A stretch of DNA of 64,000 nt, taken from positions 1 to 64,000 of the forward strand of contig NZ_FNCI01000003.1 of NCBI RefSeq assembly GCF_900100755.1, written 5' to 3'. The notes under the pieces are model-generated. The model did no database searches and had not been told where the DNA came from. It was given only the letters and a program-made list of their open reading frames with translations. Of this stretch, positions 28,801 to 36,284 are shown one piece after another. This DNA comes from Onishia taeanensis. GTDB taxonomy: Bacteria; Pseudomonadota; Gammaproteobacteria; Pseudomonadales; Halomonadaceae. Within the stretch, counting starts at the first letter, position 1. The number at the start of each line of letters is the position of its first letter. A program made the translations under genes and the position numbers.

Positions 28801-29502
28801 TTCACCGTGTTCCGCGATCTCAATCGCCGTATCAGTGCCCAGAGTCGTCGCCTGTCCGAAGAGGTCGCCGACGATCTGCGTCTAGAGGGCATCAGCAAGG
28901 CCGAAGTGCGTATCCAGTCGACCATCGATGAGTTGGGCTTCTGGGAGCCGTTGAAGCTGTTTGCCGAGCATTTCAGGGCCTGGCGCGGCGACGGCCTGCC
29001 CAGCGATGACTATCTCAATGCGCTGGCCGATGTAGTGGACCTGCTGCGCAGCGATCAGCAATACAGCTTCGAGAGCCTGCTGCGCCTTGAGCTTTACTTG
29101 AACGAGGGCGGCAACGACCTGGTGATCAAGAATGATCGCCAACTGCTGGAATCGTCCAGCCACGGCATGGCCTACCTGATCCTGTGCAAGTTTCTGCTTG
29201 CCTTCACTCGCTTGCTGCGTGGCCAGGCGGATATCGCCATCCACTGGCCCATCGATGAGATCGGTACCTTGGCCTATCACAACGTCGAAAAACTCTTCGA
29301 TGCCTGCGACAGCAACCGCATTCACATCGTGGGCGCCTTCCCCAACCCCGAGTCGGACGTGCTGATGCTGTTTCATAACCGCTACCTGATCGATCGCGAC
29401 GATAGCCGCGCTAACCGTCGCTGTCTGAAGCGGATCGAACCGCGACTGAGTCGCCTGGCCGAGCGGCTGCAGGCCCGCGCTACCGAGGAGGTCGCGGGAT
29501 GA
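25810..29502 (+). CDS. SMC/MukB-like condensin ATPase (DUF3584-type)
   Basis: 1230 residues in one chain. Walker A GTNASGKTT is at 30-38, followed by FYLP (65-68); a GKT plus YLP pair at about 1230 residues fits my memory of DUF3584. A long Gln/Glu/Arg-rich coiled coil (about 250-1060) is split by a globular hinge-like stretch at about 545-620. The C-terminal head has a signature-like SSHGMAYLI (1116-1124) and Walker B WPIDEIG (D1149, E1150). Such proteins dimerise and compact or extrude DNA. The ribosome site is AAGGACGC. The stop overlaps the next gene (ATGA). It is less like E. coli MukB (1486) in size and closer to MksB/JetC-type proteins; exact clade uncertain. Confidence 0.82.
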   Translation: MAHLLRIVMIHGHLDGVVELNVDGHTNICGTNASGKTTLQRLVPVFYGELPNKVVPKTRMKFDAFYLPHRNSYLVYEYRREAGNVCQAVLTRKSDGGVEYRFVGAPYRPEDYLVESEAGVAALDYSQWASELRRNGVSVSAKLGATSEYRSVIQNDFTQLHGNSRDGLKLRQIAAQFSLVKPEHRIRHMEKLISAVHAKEGKMDTLKTMLAAIFEEDGVELPVTRIRNTKARDWIAQMRQSMRLEPMQTLVTRLGEVDRDIADLEATLWQLKPQLEADRHRAERGLADSDEQLGAQQRDFQARERDYEQTRDALNDRFSELNSELERTQNELTDLQQQYERFAEADMPALERDLEALPQWREQHQQLREHLNYMQEAVQASQAQLDGRLRELADVLARQTEETQGIIDALGDEKTTSREQQWEAERRIESRYQDARSTLEDSYQARLAQGVERLAELKAQLASTAQSAEEAQEAELAQARLDQAQSDRNAASESLDGVRHEHETLKRERDAAEREREAARQKLSEAQNHGYALHQQRDPAQGSLRHFLRYHRPGWEQQLGKVIAPELLERRDLSPQLSEQAPEAEPRDLFGVTLDLAAIDLPDYAQDEASLMAAIEAAEESRQRAEAELQSAEKQLKSGHERVREADECLGQARIVLRRADEEVKYAFEARSHQQERHARQQKERRLAGEEALAVQEAAQQALRDEKREQLEALSESHQAQLLELKADGQSRLDGLDEQIRQHKQRLVDLKDEHRRQREELEAAYDRELQEQGVDPVTLRDTRARLTALDERIRTTARRREELDAYTRFMRVEWGERKPQLVDKEAVLSRDLQAVKRELEQCRQDFQTAKSAHQDTIKTLKAQRDSQQQVIDALKPLLSQLDGLGLGASTQPISEAPGDVHERMERTRQALASRSHELDTLRKGCEQVESELIKGASTGFVETLDAERAKLVEDDPEQAGNPRRQLPLLRGMLQLLEDQQQQLIQEGRNLGDDLDKFFTVFRDLNRRISAQSRRLSEEVADDLRLEGISKAEVRIQSTIDELGFWEPLKLFAEHFRAWRGDGLPSDDYLNALADVVDLLRSDQQYSFESLLRLELYLNEGGNDLVIKNDRQLLESSSHGMAYLILCKFLLAFTRLLRGQADIAIHWPIDEIGTLAYHNVEKLFDACDSNRIHIVGAFPNPESDVLMLFHNRYLIDRDDSRANRRCLKRIEPRLSRLAERLQARATEEVAG

Positions 29503-30125
29503 TCGAACATGGCCCATTGATCGAGCGGCTGTTGGCCGGCGACTTCATCTGTGCGGTGAGCGACGAGAACGCCTTTCGGCGCCTGCAGGACGAGCAAGTT
29601 CGCGAGCAGCTCGATACCTACCTGCGACCGCTCAATCGGCGGTTGGCCGCCAACCCGGAGAACAGCGTCTATTTCCTTGCCTGGCGGAACCTGAACGACG
29701 AGGCCCGGGAGCAGCTTTCTCAACAGCTGGGCGAGACGCTTCATAGCCTGTTGCCGTTGCTTGAATGGCTGCGACTGGTGCAGGAAGCGCTGGGGCGAGA
29801 TGCCCTGGTGGCGCCTGGCGATGTGCTCAAACCGGCCGAATTCAGCGCCAAGTGTGAGGATAACCAGAGCCTTCGCGAGCGGCTGGAACGACTGGCCACC
29901 GATAGCTTCTTCGGCTCCCAGAGCGAGCAGCTAGACGCCCAGTTGAAGCAGGTCTTCAAGCGCCTCAAGGAGCATGGCTATCTGCTCCAGCCCCATGCCG
30001 ACCGTCAGGTCTACCTGGTGACCGGCAAGGTCGATTATCTGATCGACCTGGTGCGTTTCATTCGCGACGAAGAGAACCTGCCCATCGACGAGGAGGCGCC
30101 GGCGACTCAGGAGGCCCTGCTGTGA
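29499..30125 (+). CDS. MukE/MksE-like condensin accessory subunit
   Basis: 208 residues. Its start ATG 29499 overlaps the SMC stop by 4 bases. It is predicted soluble and alpha-helical with a winged-helix-like C-terminal part (LKQVFKRLKEHGYLLQPHADRQVYLVTGKVDYLIDL broken over 149-186). MukE/MksE size and position beside an SMC and a kleisin support the call; no strong motif exists. In condensins of this kind the subunit dimer binds the kleisin and DNA. Assignment rests on operon context and fold impression. Confidence 0.65.
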   Translation: MIEHGPLIERLLAGDFICAVSDENAFRRLQDEQVREQLDTYLRPLNRRLAANPENSVYFLAWRNLNDEAREQLSQQLGETLHSLLPLLEWLRLVQEALGRDALVAPGDVLKPAEFSAKCEDNQSLRERLERLATDSFFGSQSEQLDAQLKQVFKRLKEHGYLLQPHADRQVYLVTGKVDYLIDLVRFIRDEENLPIDEEAPATQEALL

Positions 30126-31375
30126 GCGAGGTTCACACCCTGGAAAGCCGACTGCTGACGACCGGTACCGAACGGCTGGCACTGCTTGGCAAGCACGCCG
30201 ATGCACTGATGCAGGGCTACACCCGCGATGAGGTGCCGCTCGAGGCACTGACGGATGCCGCGCTGCGCAAGCTGCTCGCGGCTCGGATTCTATGGCGACC
30301 GGATGAGCAGAGCGGCGTGAAGCTATCTCCCAAGGTCCGGGATCTGATCGCCGAGATGCTGGCCGACGAGACCCGCCGCCACGTCAATGCCGATGTCGCC
30401 GAGACGCTGGAGCTTATCCGCAGCCTGGTGCAGAGCTACCGCGAGGCACGGAGTCGCGGTGAATACTGGCAGCAGGAGCAGCAGCTCTTGCGCCTGCGCC
30501 AGGAGCTGGACGATCTCAACGGTCGCTTCGCCGATGCCATCGACAGCCTCTGGCAGCGGCTCAACAGCGATTTTGGGTTCGTCAGTCGTTTGAACGACAA
30601 GATTCGCGAGAATCATCGCGCTCAGAAGCAGATCGAGCGCCTTCTGGATGGCCTCACGCTGATTGACTTCGACGAGCTGATCGCTCTGGTGGGCAGCGAT
30701 GGCACCCTGCGCAAGTTGTTGATCAGCCAGTTGCAGCAGCAACTTAGCCAGCACTACACCAGCCTTCGGGAGGTGCAGCGACGCCTGACCGAGCTGATGG
30801 CACGCTTTCGTCAGCAACAGTCGCAAAGTCGCCTGGTGGCCGGCATGGCCGCTTTCCTGCGCGAGCATCCGGGGTTCGTGCCTGGCAACTATGCGCGTCG
30901 TAGCGAGGTCCCGGCGCTGGTCAACCGTGCCACGCCCCTCATCGCAGCGGCGGCACCCGCGCTGGACCGCCACCAGGATGCCGCTGTGCTCAGCGAACTG
31001 ATTAGACAGCTACCGGCACCGGTGCACTCGCCACAGGCCGTGGAGGCCGCGCAACCTGCCGAGCAACAATTGGAATCCCACGTCGCTGCGCGTCAGCAGG
31101 CCCTGAAGCAGGATGTCGAACGCTTCTATCTGACGGTGGTCGACGAAGCGGATGCCGCAGGCGCCCCCGGAATCAGTGCCTTGGGCTATCTGCACGCCAG
31201 GGAACTGGAATGGCAGGACGAGATTTGGCTGTTCCAGGTAATCGCCGAGTATCAGAGCCTGCCGCGTAGCGAGCAGCGCGCCTTCCGCCTGCATCAGGAA
31301 GAGAGCCAGGCCAGCAGCTACAACCATGTGCGGCTGATCCATGACGTCACCCTCACCCTGGCGCTTTCCGCATGA
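30122..31375 (+). CDS. Kleisin (MukF/MksF)-like condensin subunit
   Basis: 417 residues starting at GTG 30122, which overlaps the previous stop by 4 bases. The N-terminus looks like a winged-helix domain (EALTDAALRKLLAARILW; LSPKVRDLIAEML), the middle is helical (YWQQEQQLLRLRQEL; DFGFVSRLNDKIRENHRAQ), and the C-terminus is a second globular part. That order fits MukF/MksF kleisins, which bridge the two SMC heads. Here it follows SMC and MksE, whereas in mukFEB, mksFEB and jetABCD the kleisin comes first. Function is inferred from context. Confidence 0.6.
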   Translation: MSEVHTLESRLLTTGTERLALLGKHADALMQGYTRDEVPLEALTDAALRKLLAARILWRPDEQSGVKLSPKVRDLIAEMLADETRRHVNADVAETLELIRSLVQSYREARSRGEYWQQEQQLLRLRQELDDLNGRFADAIDSLWQRLNSDFGFVSRLNDKIRENHRAQKQIERLLDGLTLIDFDELIALVGSDGTLRKLLISQLQQQLSQHYTSLREVQRRLTELMARFRQQQSQSRLVAGMAAFLREHPGFVPGNYARRSEVPALVNRATPLIAAAAPALDRHQDAAVLSELIRQLPAPVHSPQAVEAAQPAEQQLESHVAARQQALKQDVERFYLTVVDEADAAGAPGISALGYLHARELEWQDEIWLFQVIAEYQSLPRSEQRAFRLHQEESQASSYNHVRLIHDVTLTLALSA

Positions 31376-31494
31376 CGCTCTCTGGTGCCGCCCGTCGCGC
31401 TCTCAACGAAGTCGAACGCCGGCTGCGCGGTCAGCCAAGGCTGGACAATCCGCGCAGTGCCAAATGGGTCAAGGAGGTCGAGGCGTGGGCTTGA
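31372..31494 (+). CDS. Possible 40-residue protein coupled to the condensin-like operon
   Basis: ATG 31372 overlaps the kleisin stop as ATGA, the same junction as the two preceding gene pairs. The frame encodes 40 residues (MTLSGAARRALNEVERRLRG then QPRLDNPRSAKWVKEVEAWA), basic and probably helical, ending at TGA 31492-31494, 42 bp before a terminator hairpin. I recognise no family. It could be a genuine micro-protein subunit or the remnant 5' end of a lost fourth gene such as a JetD/MksG homologue. Confidence 0.5.
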   Translation: MTLSGAARRALNEVERRLRGQPRLDNPRSAKWVKEVEAWA

Positions 31495-31536
31495 AGGGTA
31501 TCGAACTGCGCCCGATCGATATGACCGGCAGGTGAG

Positions 31537-31562
31537 GATGCAGGCCAAGGATGGCCTGCATC
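31537..31562. terminator. Hairpin terminator of condensin-like operon
   Basis: Perfect 11-bp arms gatgcaggcca (31537-31547) and tggcctgcatc (31552-31562) with a 4-base loop, followed by TTGTC. It lies between the plus-strand operon and the convergent minus-strand regulator gene ending at 31578, so it may serve both. Confidence 0.8.
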
Positions 31563-31577
31563 TTGTCAGTCTTGCGC

Positions 31578-32114
31578 CTAGAGCGAGGCCGCCGAGCGAG
31601 CCGCCTGGTCGTAGAGTCCCGACATGGCACGCAGTAGCCCGGCCATCTGATGCATGTCTTCACGGCCAATGCCCAGCGAAGACAGCGATTCGACCAGGCA
31701 GTCCTCGCGGATCTCGGCGTAGCGCTCACAGGCGGTGCGCCCCTTGTCGGTAGTGCGAAAGAGGGTTTCCTTACCCTGTTTCTCGCCGGCCACTAGACCA
31801 AGCTTGCCGAGTTTTTTCAGCGCATAGGTGACGGTGTGGGTGTCCTCGACGTTCAGCACCAGGCAGATATCCGCTTGGCGCTTGGCGCGTTCACGATGAT
31901 TGACGCTGTGCAGCACCAGCACATCCAGCACCCCAAGTTCCGGATATCCCGCCGCGGTCATGCAGCGCACCATCCAGCGGTTGAAGGCATGCCCTGAAAT
32001 GATCATGCCAAACTCGAATTCCGACAGCTCCTGTGCGCTGTGTGAGAGGTGTTCCGAAGACACGATCGGGCCTCGGCGGGTCGCGGCGGGTGCGACGGCG
32101 CTGTCCTTGCTCAT
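31578..32114 (-). CDS. MarR-like winged-helix regulator coupled to TRAP operon
   Basis: 178 residues from ATG 32114, which shares its A with the TGA stop of the TRAP large-permease gene (TGATG), a tight translational coupling. An in-frame TTG one codon earlier (32117) is less likely. A winged-helix domain spans about 55-120 (VLDVLVLHSVNHRERAKRQADICLVL, then DTHTVTYALKKLGKLGLV as recognition helix region, and a wing GKETLFRTTDKG). It probably responds to the transported substrate or its metabolite. Being last in the transporter operon suggests autoregulation. MarR family is the best fit. Confidence 0.78.
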   Translation of the reverse strand: MSKDSAVAPAATRRGPIVSSEHLSHSAQELSEFEFGMIISGHAFNRWMVRCMTAAGYPELGVLDVLVLHSVNHRERAKRQADICLVLNVEDTHTVTYALKKLGKLGLVAGEKQGKETLFRTTDKGRTACERYAEIREDCLVESLSSLGIGREDMHQMAGLLRAMSGLYDQAARSAASL

Positions 32115-33412
32115 CAACTGTTCCCCATGGCCTCGGGCAGGTAGGTGACTATCTGTGGAAAGAGAGTGATCAGAATAACACCCAGCAGCATCAGGCCGAA
32201 GAAAGGTAGTGCGGCCCTGGCGATATGCAGAATGTTGCGACCTGTCATGCCTTGCAGCACGAAGAGGTTAAAGCCAACCGGCGGGGTGATCTGTGACATC
32301 TCCACCACGATCACCAGGAAGATACCGAACCAGATCAGATCAATGCCAGCGGCCTCGACCATCGGCAGCATGATCGAGGTGGTCAGCACCACCACCGAAA
32401 TACCATCCAGGAAGCAGCCCAGCAGGATGAAAAAGACTGTCAGTACGGCCAGCAGCATCAGCGGTGACAGCCCCAGGGTGCCGATCCAGGCGGCCAGGTC
32501 GCTCGGTAGGCCGGTGAAGCCCATGGCGGCGGTCAGAAAGGACGCACCGGCGAGAATGAAGGCGATCATGGTCGAGGTCTTGACCGCGCCGAGCAGCGCT
32601 TCCATGAAGATGCGCCGGCTCATGGCGCCCTGTAGCTTGGCGAGCAACAGCGACAGCACCACGCCGACGGCTGCCGCTTCTGTGGGCGAGGCGATACCGG
32701 CATAGATCGAGCCGATCACGCCTACGATCAGCGCGAAGAGGGGTATCAGCCGCCGGGAGGCACGCAGCTTGTCCATGAAGCTCATGCGGGCTTCGGCTGG
32801 TGGCACCTTGTCGGGATAGCGCCAGGACCACAGCATCAGATAGCCGGCGAATAGCGTGATCAGCATCACGCCCGGCAGCACGCCCGCCATGAACAGACGC
32901 GCGATGGACTGGTCGGTGGCGACCGCATAGACGATCAGGATGATCGAGGGGGGAATCAGCAGGCCAAGGGTTGCCGAACCGGCCAGGGTGCCCAGCACCA
33001 GGCGTTCATCGTAGCCACGCTTGGTAAGCTCCGGAATCGACATCTTGCCCATGGTGGCGCAGGTGGCAGCCGATGAGCCGGAGACCGCCGCAAAGAGGCC
33101 ACACCCCACCACATTGGTATGCAAGAGGCGCCCGGGGATACGCTGCAGCCAGGGCGAGAGGCCGCTGAACATGTCTTCCGCGAGGCGTGAGCGAAACAGG
33201 ATCTCGCCCATCCAAATGAACATCGGCAGGGCGGTCAGTTCCCAGCTGTAGCTGGCGCTCCAGATATCCGATGCCATCACGTCGCCGGTGGGAATCGAGC
33301 TGAACTGACTGATGGCGATCCAGGCGAGCCCCATCAGAGAAAAGGCCACCCAGACGCCGCTGCCGAGCAGCAACAGAAGGGCGACCAGCAATACGGTCAT
33401 CATGACGAGCAT
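32114..33412 (-). CDS. TRAP transporter large permease (DctM-type)
   Basis: 432 residues, about 12 hydrophobic segments. Typical DctM stretches are visible: GLFAAVSGSSAATCATMG, GTLAGSATLGLLIPPSIILIVYAV, ITPPVGFNLFVLQG. It is the sodium-coupled channel subunit of a tripartite ATP-independent periplasmic transporter. It follows the small permease by 15 bp, with GGAG before the ATG, and its stop couples to the MarR-like gene. The substrate is unknown; see lhgO for a context-based guess. Confidence 0.93.
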   Translation of the reverse strand: MLVMMTVLLVALLLLLGSGVWVAFSLMGLAWIAISQFSSIPTGDVMASDIWSASYSWELTALPMFIWMGEILFRSRLAEDMFSGLSPWLQRIPGRLLHTNVVGCGLFAAVSGSSAATCATMGKMSIPELTKRGYDERLVLGTLAGSATLGLLIPPSIILIVYAVATDQSIARLFMAGVLPGVMLITLFAGYLMLWSWRYPDKVPPAEARMSFMDKLRASRRLIPLFALIVGVIGSIYAGIASPTEAAAVGVVLSLLLAKLQGAMSRRIFMEALLGAVKTSTMIAFILAGASFLTAAMGFTGLPSDLAAWIGTLGLSPLMLLAVLTVFFILLGCFLDGISVVVLTTSIMLPMVEAAGIDLIWFGIFLVIVVEMSQITPPVGFNLFVLQGMTGRNILHIARAALPFFGLMLLGVILITLFPQIVTYLPEAMGNS

Positions 33413-33427
33413 GGGAGTACTCCGCGC

Positions 33428-33979
33428 TTATTCGTGGCCGCTATCGTCGACCTGGAAGGTCGCCGGGCGAGTCAGGGCAATGACCAGGGTATTCACCCAG
33501 GCCTCGAGTAATGCCAGGCAGAACAGCAGGGTGCCGATCAGCATGGCGCTTTGCGGAATCCATAGCGGAATGCGTAAAAGCCCGTAGGAGGTCTCATTGA
33601 AGGCAATGCTGTCGGCCAGCAGCCGGTACTCATAGAAGGCCAGATAGCTTGCCAGCAGCAGTGCCAGGCTCAGGCACCATAGCTCGATGAACACGCGGAT
33701 CTTGGGGGGCAGGTGGCCGATCAGCAGGGTCACGCGGATATGACCACCATTGACGAAGGTGTAGGCCAGCCCGAGAAAGCTGGCGCCCACCAGCAGGAAA
33801 CCGGAAATTTCGGAGAGGCCGGGAATGGTTAGCCCCAGGCTGTCCATGGCCAGTTGTTCCGCGGCCATGTCAGCCAGGCGTCCAAGAATCTGGGCGGTGA
33901 TCAGCGTACAGATCAAACACAGGCAGAGAGCCGCGCCATAGGCCCCGAGGTCGTACAGGGGGCGAAGTCGGAATTGCAT
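33428..33979 (-). CDS. TRAP transporter small permease (DctQ-type)
   Basis: 183 residues with four predicted TM helices (about 15-35, 60-80, 95-120, 140-165), the normal architecture of DctQ. It forms the membrane complex with DctM. Ribosome site GAGGT precedes ATG 33979. It is separated from the binding-protein gene by 76 bp containing a strong hairpin. Confidence 0.9.
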   Translation of the reverse strand: MQFRLRPLYDLGAYGAALCLCLICTLITAQILGRLADMAAEQLAMDSLGLTIPGLSEISGFLLVGASFLGLAYTFVNGGHIRVTLLIGHLPPKIRVFIELWCLSLALLLASYLAFYEYRLLADSIAFNETSYGLLRIPLWIPQSAMLIGTLLFCLALLEAWVNTLVIALTRPATFQVDDSGHE

Positions 33980-34007
33980 GAGAAGTACCTCGGCGAGGGA
34001 AGGGCAA

Positions 34008-34031
34008 GGCCCCGGCGACGTGGCCGGGGCC
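34008..34031 (-). terminator. Intercistronic hairpin between TRAP binding-protein and permease genes
   Basis: Perfect 9-bp GC arms ggccccggc (34008-34016) and gccggggcc (34023-34031) with a 6-base loop, 25 bp after the binding-protein stop. Such hairpins often protect or partly terminate the upstream message, making more binding protein than permease. No T-run follows, so partial attenuation or mRNA stabilisation is more likely than full termination. Confidence 0.6.
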
Positions 34032-34055
34032 CTGGCGAATCACTTGCGGCTGAAC

Positions 34056-35069
34056 TTATTCCTTCCCGCTTTCCTTCGCGTCGCGGTAGTTCTGGAGAAT
34101 CTGCATGCCCTGGGGGCCGGCACGATCGACCCACTCTTCGGTCATCATGCTGCCGATGTTCTGCAAGGCCTTGGCCAGTTCCGGGGTAGGCTCGGTGACG
34201 GTGATGCCGTTCTCCTTGAGGGTCGCCAGGGCGTCCTGGGTTTCCTGGCGGCTCATGTCCCAGCCACGCTGTTCGGCTGTCTTGGCGGCCTCGAGTACGG
34301 CCTGCTGGGTCGCTTCATCCAGGCGCGAGAAGGCTCGCTCACTGACGATCACCATGTTCTTGGGTAGCCACAGCTGGGCGTGGTTGAAGTGGCTCAGGTA
34401 GTCCCAGGCCTTGGTGTCGGCGCCGGTGGCCGGCGAGGTCACCATGGCATCGACACGGCCGGTGCTGAAGGCGGTGGGGATATCCGGCACCTCGATTTGC
34501 GTCGGCACGGCATTGGCCAGGCTGGCTAGGCGCTCGCTTGAGGTGTTGTAGGCGCGCATTTTGAGGTTGCGCAGATCCTCAATCTTCTCGACCTCACTCT
34601 GGGTGTAGATGCCCTGCGGTGGCCAGGGTACGGCGAACAGCAGGCGCAGCCCCTGCTTCTCAAGCTCCTCGCCGATGATCTCGCGTGAGGCTTCCCACAG
34701 CGTCCAGGCGTCTTCGTAGTTGGCTGCCAGGTAGGGCACCGAGTCGACCTCGAAGATCGGATTTTCGTTGGCCAGACGCGACATGATCAGCTCACCTGCC
34801 GGCACGATGCCGCGACGGACCGAGTTCTTGATCTCGGCATGATCGATCAGCGAGCCGTTGGAGTGCACGGTGATATCGAGCTCACCGTCGGTGGCGTCGC
34901 GGACGTCATCGGCAAATTCGCGAATGTTCACGGTATGGAAGGTGCGGTCGCCGTAAGGGGTTGGCATGTCCCATTCGGTGGCGGCCTGGGCGCTGGAAGC
35001 AAGCGTCAGGCCAAGGGTGGCCACACCAAGGCTGGCGAGACTTGCGTTGGCAAAGGTCTTGGCGGTCAT
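34056..35069 (-). CDS. TRAP transporter substrate-binding protein (DctP-type)
   Basis: 337 residues with a Sec signal ending SSAQA-ATEW. The mature protein has the DctP fold: an early ...HTVNIREFADDV helix, IMSRLANENPIFEVDSVPYL, then LKMRAYNTSSERLASLANAVPTQIEVPDIPTAF with the conserved Arg (KMRAY) that usually holds the substrate carboxylate. It therefore likely binds an organic acid in the periplasm. GAGGA precedes ATG 35069. First gene of the TRAP-MarR operon. Confidence 0.92.
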   Translation of the reverse strand: MTAKTFANASLASLGVATLGLTLASSAQAATEWDMPTPYGDRTFHTVNIREFADDVRDATDGELDITVHSNGSLIDHAEIKNSVRRGIVPAGELIMSRLANENPIFEVDSVPYLAANYEDAWTLWEASREIIGEELEKQGLRLLFAVPWPPQGIYTQSEVEKIEDLRNLKMRAYNTSSERLASLANAVPTQIEVPDIPTAFSTGRVDAMVTSPATGADTKAWDYLSHFNHAQLWLPKNMVIVSERAFSRLDEATQQAVLEAAKTAEQRGWDMSRQETQDALATLKENGITVTEPTPELAKALQNIGSMMTEEWVDRAGPQGMQILQNYRDAKESGKE

Positions 35070-35443
35070 CGAAGAGTCCTCATTGTTATTGGCGAGGTTA
35101 TTTATCGGGGCATCGGTACATGGCCAAGCATCGCATGGCTACGGCGAAACCAAGGTACGAGAGAAAGCCTAGGTCGAGATAGTTGTCGGCGTCAACGATA
35201 TTTCGACTCTTTGGTAGTGTTTTGATAATAAAATATAGATAAATCGTATATTCGGGGTGCGGCGTTCGTTCGGTTGAGGCGGATAGAGGCGGATAGAGGC
35301 GGAGAGATGGCGAAACAAAGGGGAAATGAAGGGGCAGCCAGAGGGAAAAGACAAGGCCTGCCCCGCTAGCTTGAGCATGGCGGGGGACGGCAGCAGGGCA
35401 GAATTGAATCGTGACGCAGGCCAGTTCAACGCGAGGCAGGTTA
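35070..35443. other. Intergenic region between TRAP operon and GntR gene
   Basis: 374 bp with no credible gene. On the minus strand it carries a possible TRAP promoter (TTGACG near 35193-35188, 18-base spacer, TAGGCT), the shared 12-mer at 35230-35241, three tandem copies of a 10-bp unit gaggcggata/gaggcggaga at 35276-35305, and a GC hairpin (ccccgc...gcgggg, about 35361-35384) that may end the GntR transcript. Confidence 0.55.
35230..35241 (-). promoter_or_regulatory. Candidate operator upstream of TRAP operon (12-mer shared with lhgO region)
   Basis: On the minus strand it reads TATCTATATTTT, identical to 36289-36300 upstream of lhgO. It sits about 160 bases before the binding-protein start, in the same orientation to its gene as the copy at lhgO (about 178 bases before the start). 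A binding site for the GntR or MarR-like regulator encoded here is plausible. Confidence 0.45.
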
Positions 35444-36184
35444 TCAGACCAGCCCGCGAGCCTGCATCAGATCGGTGATGATCGGCACCGGCGTCATGAT
35501 GTGGTCGCGCGTCAGGTCGCCGGCTCGCTTGGCATCGCGGGCGAGTATCGCATCGACCAGCTCGGCATGCTCCTGGCGTTTGGCGGCCAATGCCTGGTCG
35601 GAAAATACCGTCTGGCAGAGCCATAGGTGGCGGTAGCGCGCGGCCTGGTCGAAAAGGCTCTCTCGAGCCATCAATAGCTGGCGCGAACCGCAGCCGGTCA
35701 CCAGGGCAGTGTGGAAGGCCTGGTGCCGTCTGTCCCAGACATCGAGCATTTCATCCGGGCCATGTACCTCGGCCACCTTGGCCAGGGTGTGGGCCTTGGC
35801 CAGTATCTCGGCCTCCCAGGTGTCATCGCCGCGCTCAATAGCCAACTGCACCAGCATGGCCTCGAGTTGGGCTCGGGCATCGTAGATATCCCCCAGTTCC
35901 TCAATCGACATGGGGGCCACGCGATAGCCCCGCTGGCTGATCGCCACCACCAGGTGCTCGGATACCAGCTGTGAAAGAGCCTCACGCAGAGGGCTGATGC
36001 CCAGTGTGTAACGCTCCTTCAGGCGGCTCATCAGGAGCTTCTCCCCCGGCTGGTAGACCCCACTGATAATGTCCTGCTTGAGCCAGGCATAGGCACTGAT
36101 GCCCATGTTCTGACGAGGCTCTTCTTGCTGGCGGGCGCTGCTGCCCTGGCGTGGGGAGGTGTCCTGGGGCGGGGAGTGTTCCAT
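35444..36184 (-). CDS. GntR-family regulator with FCD domain
   Basis: 246 residues. The N-terminal winged helix (about 28-95) has the GntR pattern GEKLLMSRLKERYTLGISPLREALSQL. The C-terminal FCD helical domain (about 110-235) has the metal/ligand histidine layout (D..RRHQAFHTALV...HAELVDAIL). FadR-subfamily regulators with FCD domains sense organic acids. It is divergent from lhgO, as in the E. coli csiR/glaR context where a GntR protein controls glutarate and L-2-hydroxyglutarate use, so it probably represses lhgO and perhaps the TRAP operon. The start could alternatively be ATG 36106. Confidence 0.85.
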   Translation of the reverse strand: MEHSPPQDTSPRQGSSARQQEEPRQNMGISAYAWLKQDIISGVYQPGEKLLMSRLKERYTLGISPLREALSQLVSEHLVVAISQRGYRVAPMSIEELGDIYDARAQLEAMLVQLAIERGDDTWEAEILAKAHTLAKVAEVHGPDEMLDVWDRRHQAFHTALVTGCGSRQLLMARESLFDQAARYRHLWLCQTVFSDQALAAKRQEHAELVDAILARDAKRAGDLTRDHIMTPVPIITDLMQARGLV

Positions 36185-36284
36185 CGGGGCTATCCATGCG
36201 AGGTGGTGACAATAGCGACATCATACCCAATCCGGCAGGAACCAGCATATCGTCGCGGAGAGTCACTATTTTTTACGAAAGATC

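Noticed and set aside
23786-31494. Complete Wadjet (JetABCD) plasmid-defence system
   Set aside because: SMC, kite-like and kleisin-like parts are present but no Toprim JetD/MksG gene is visible, and gene order differs.
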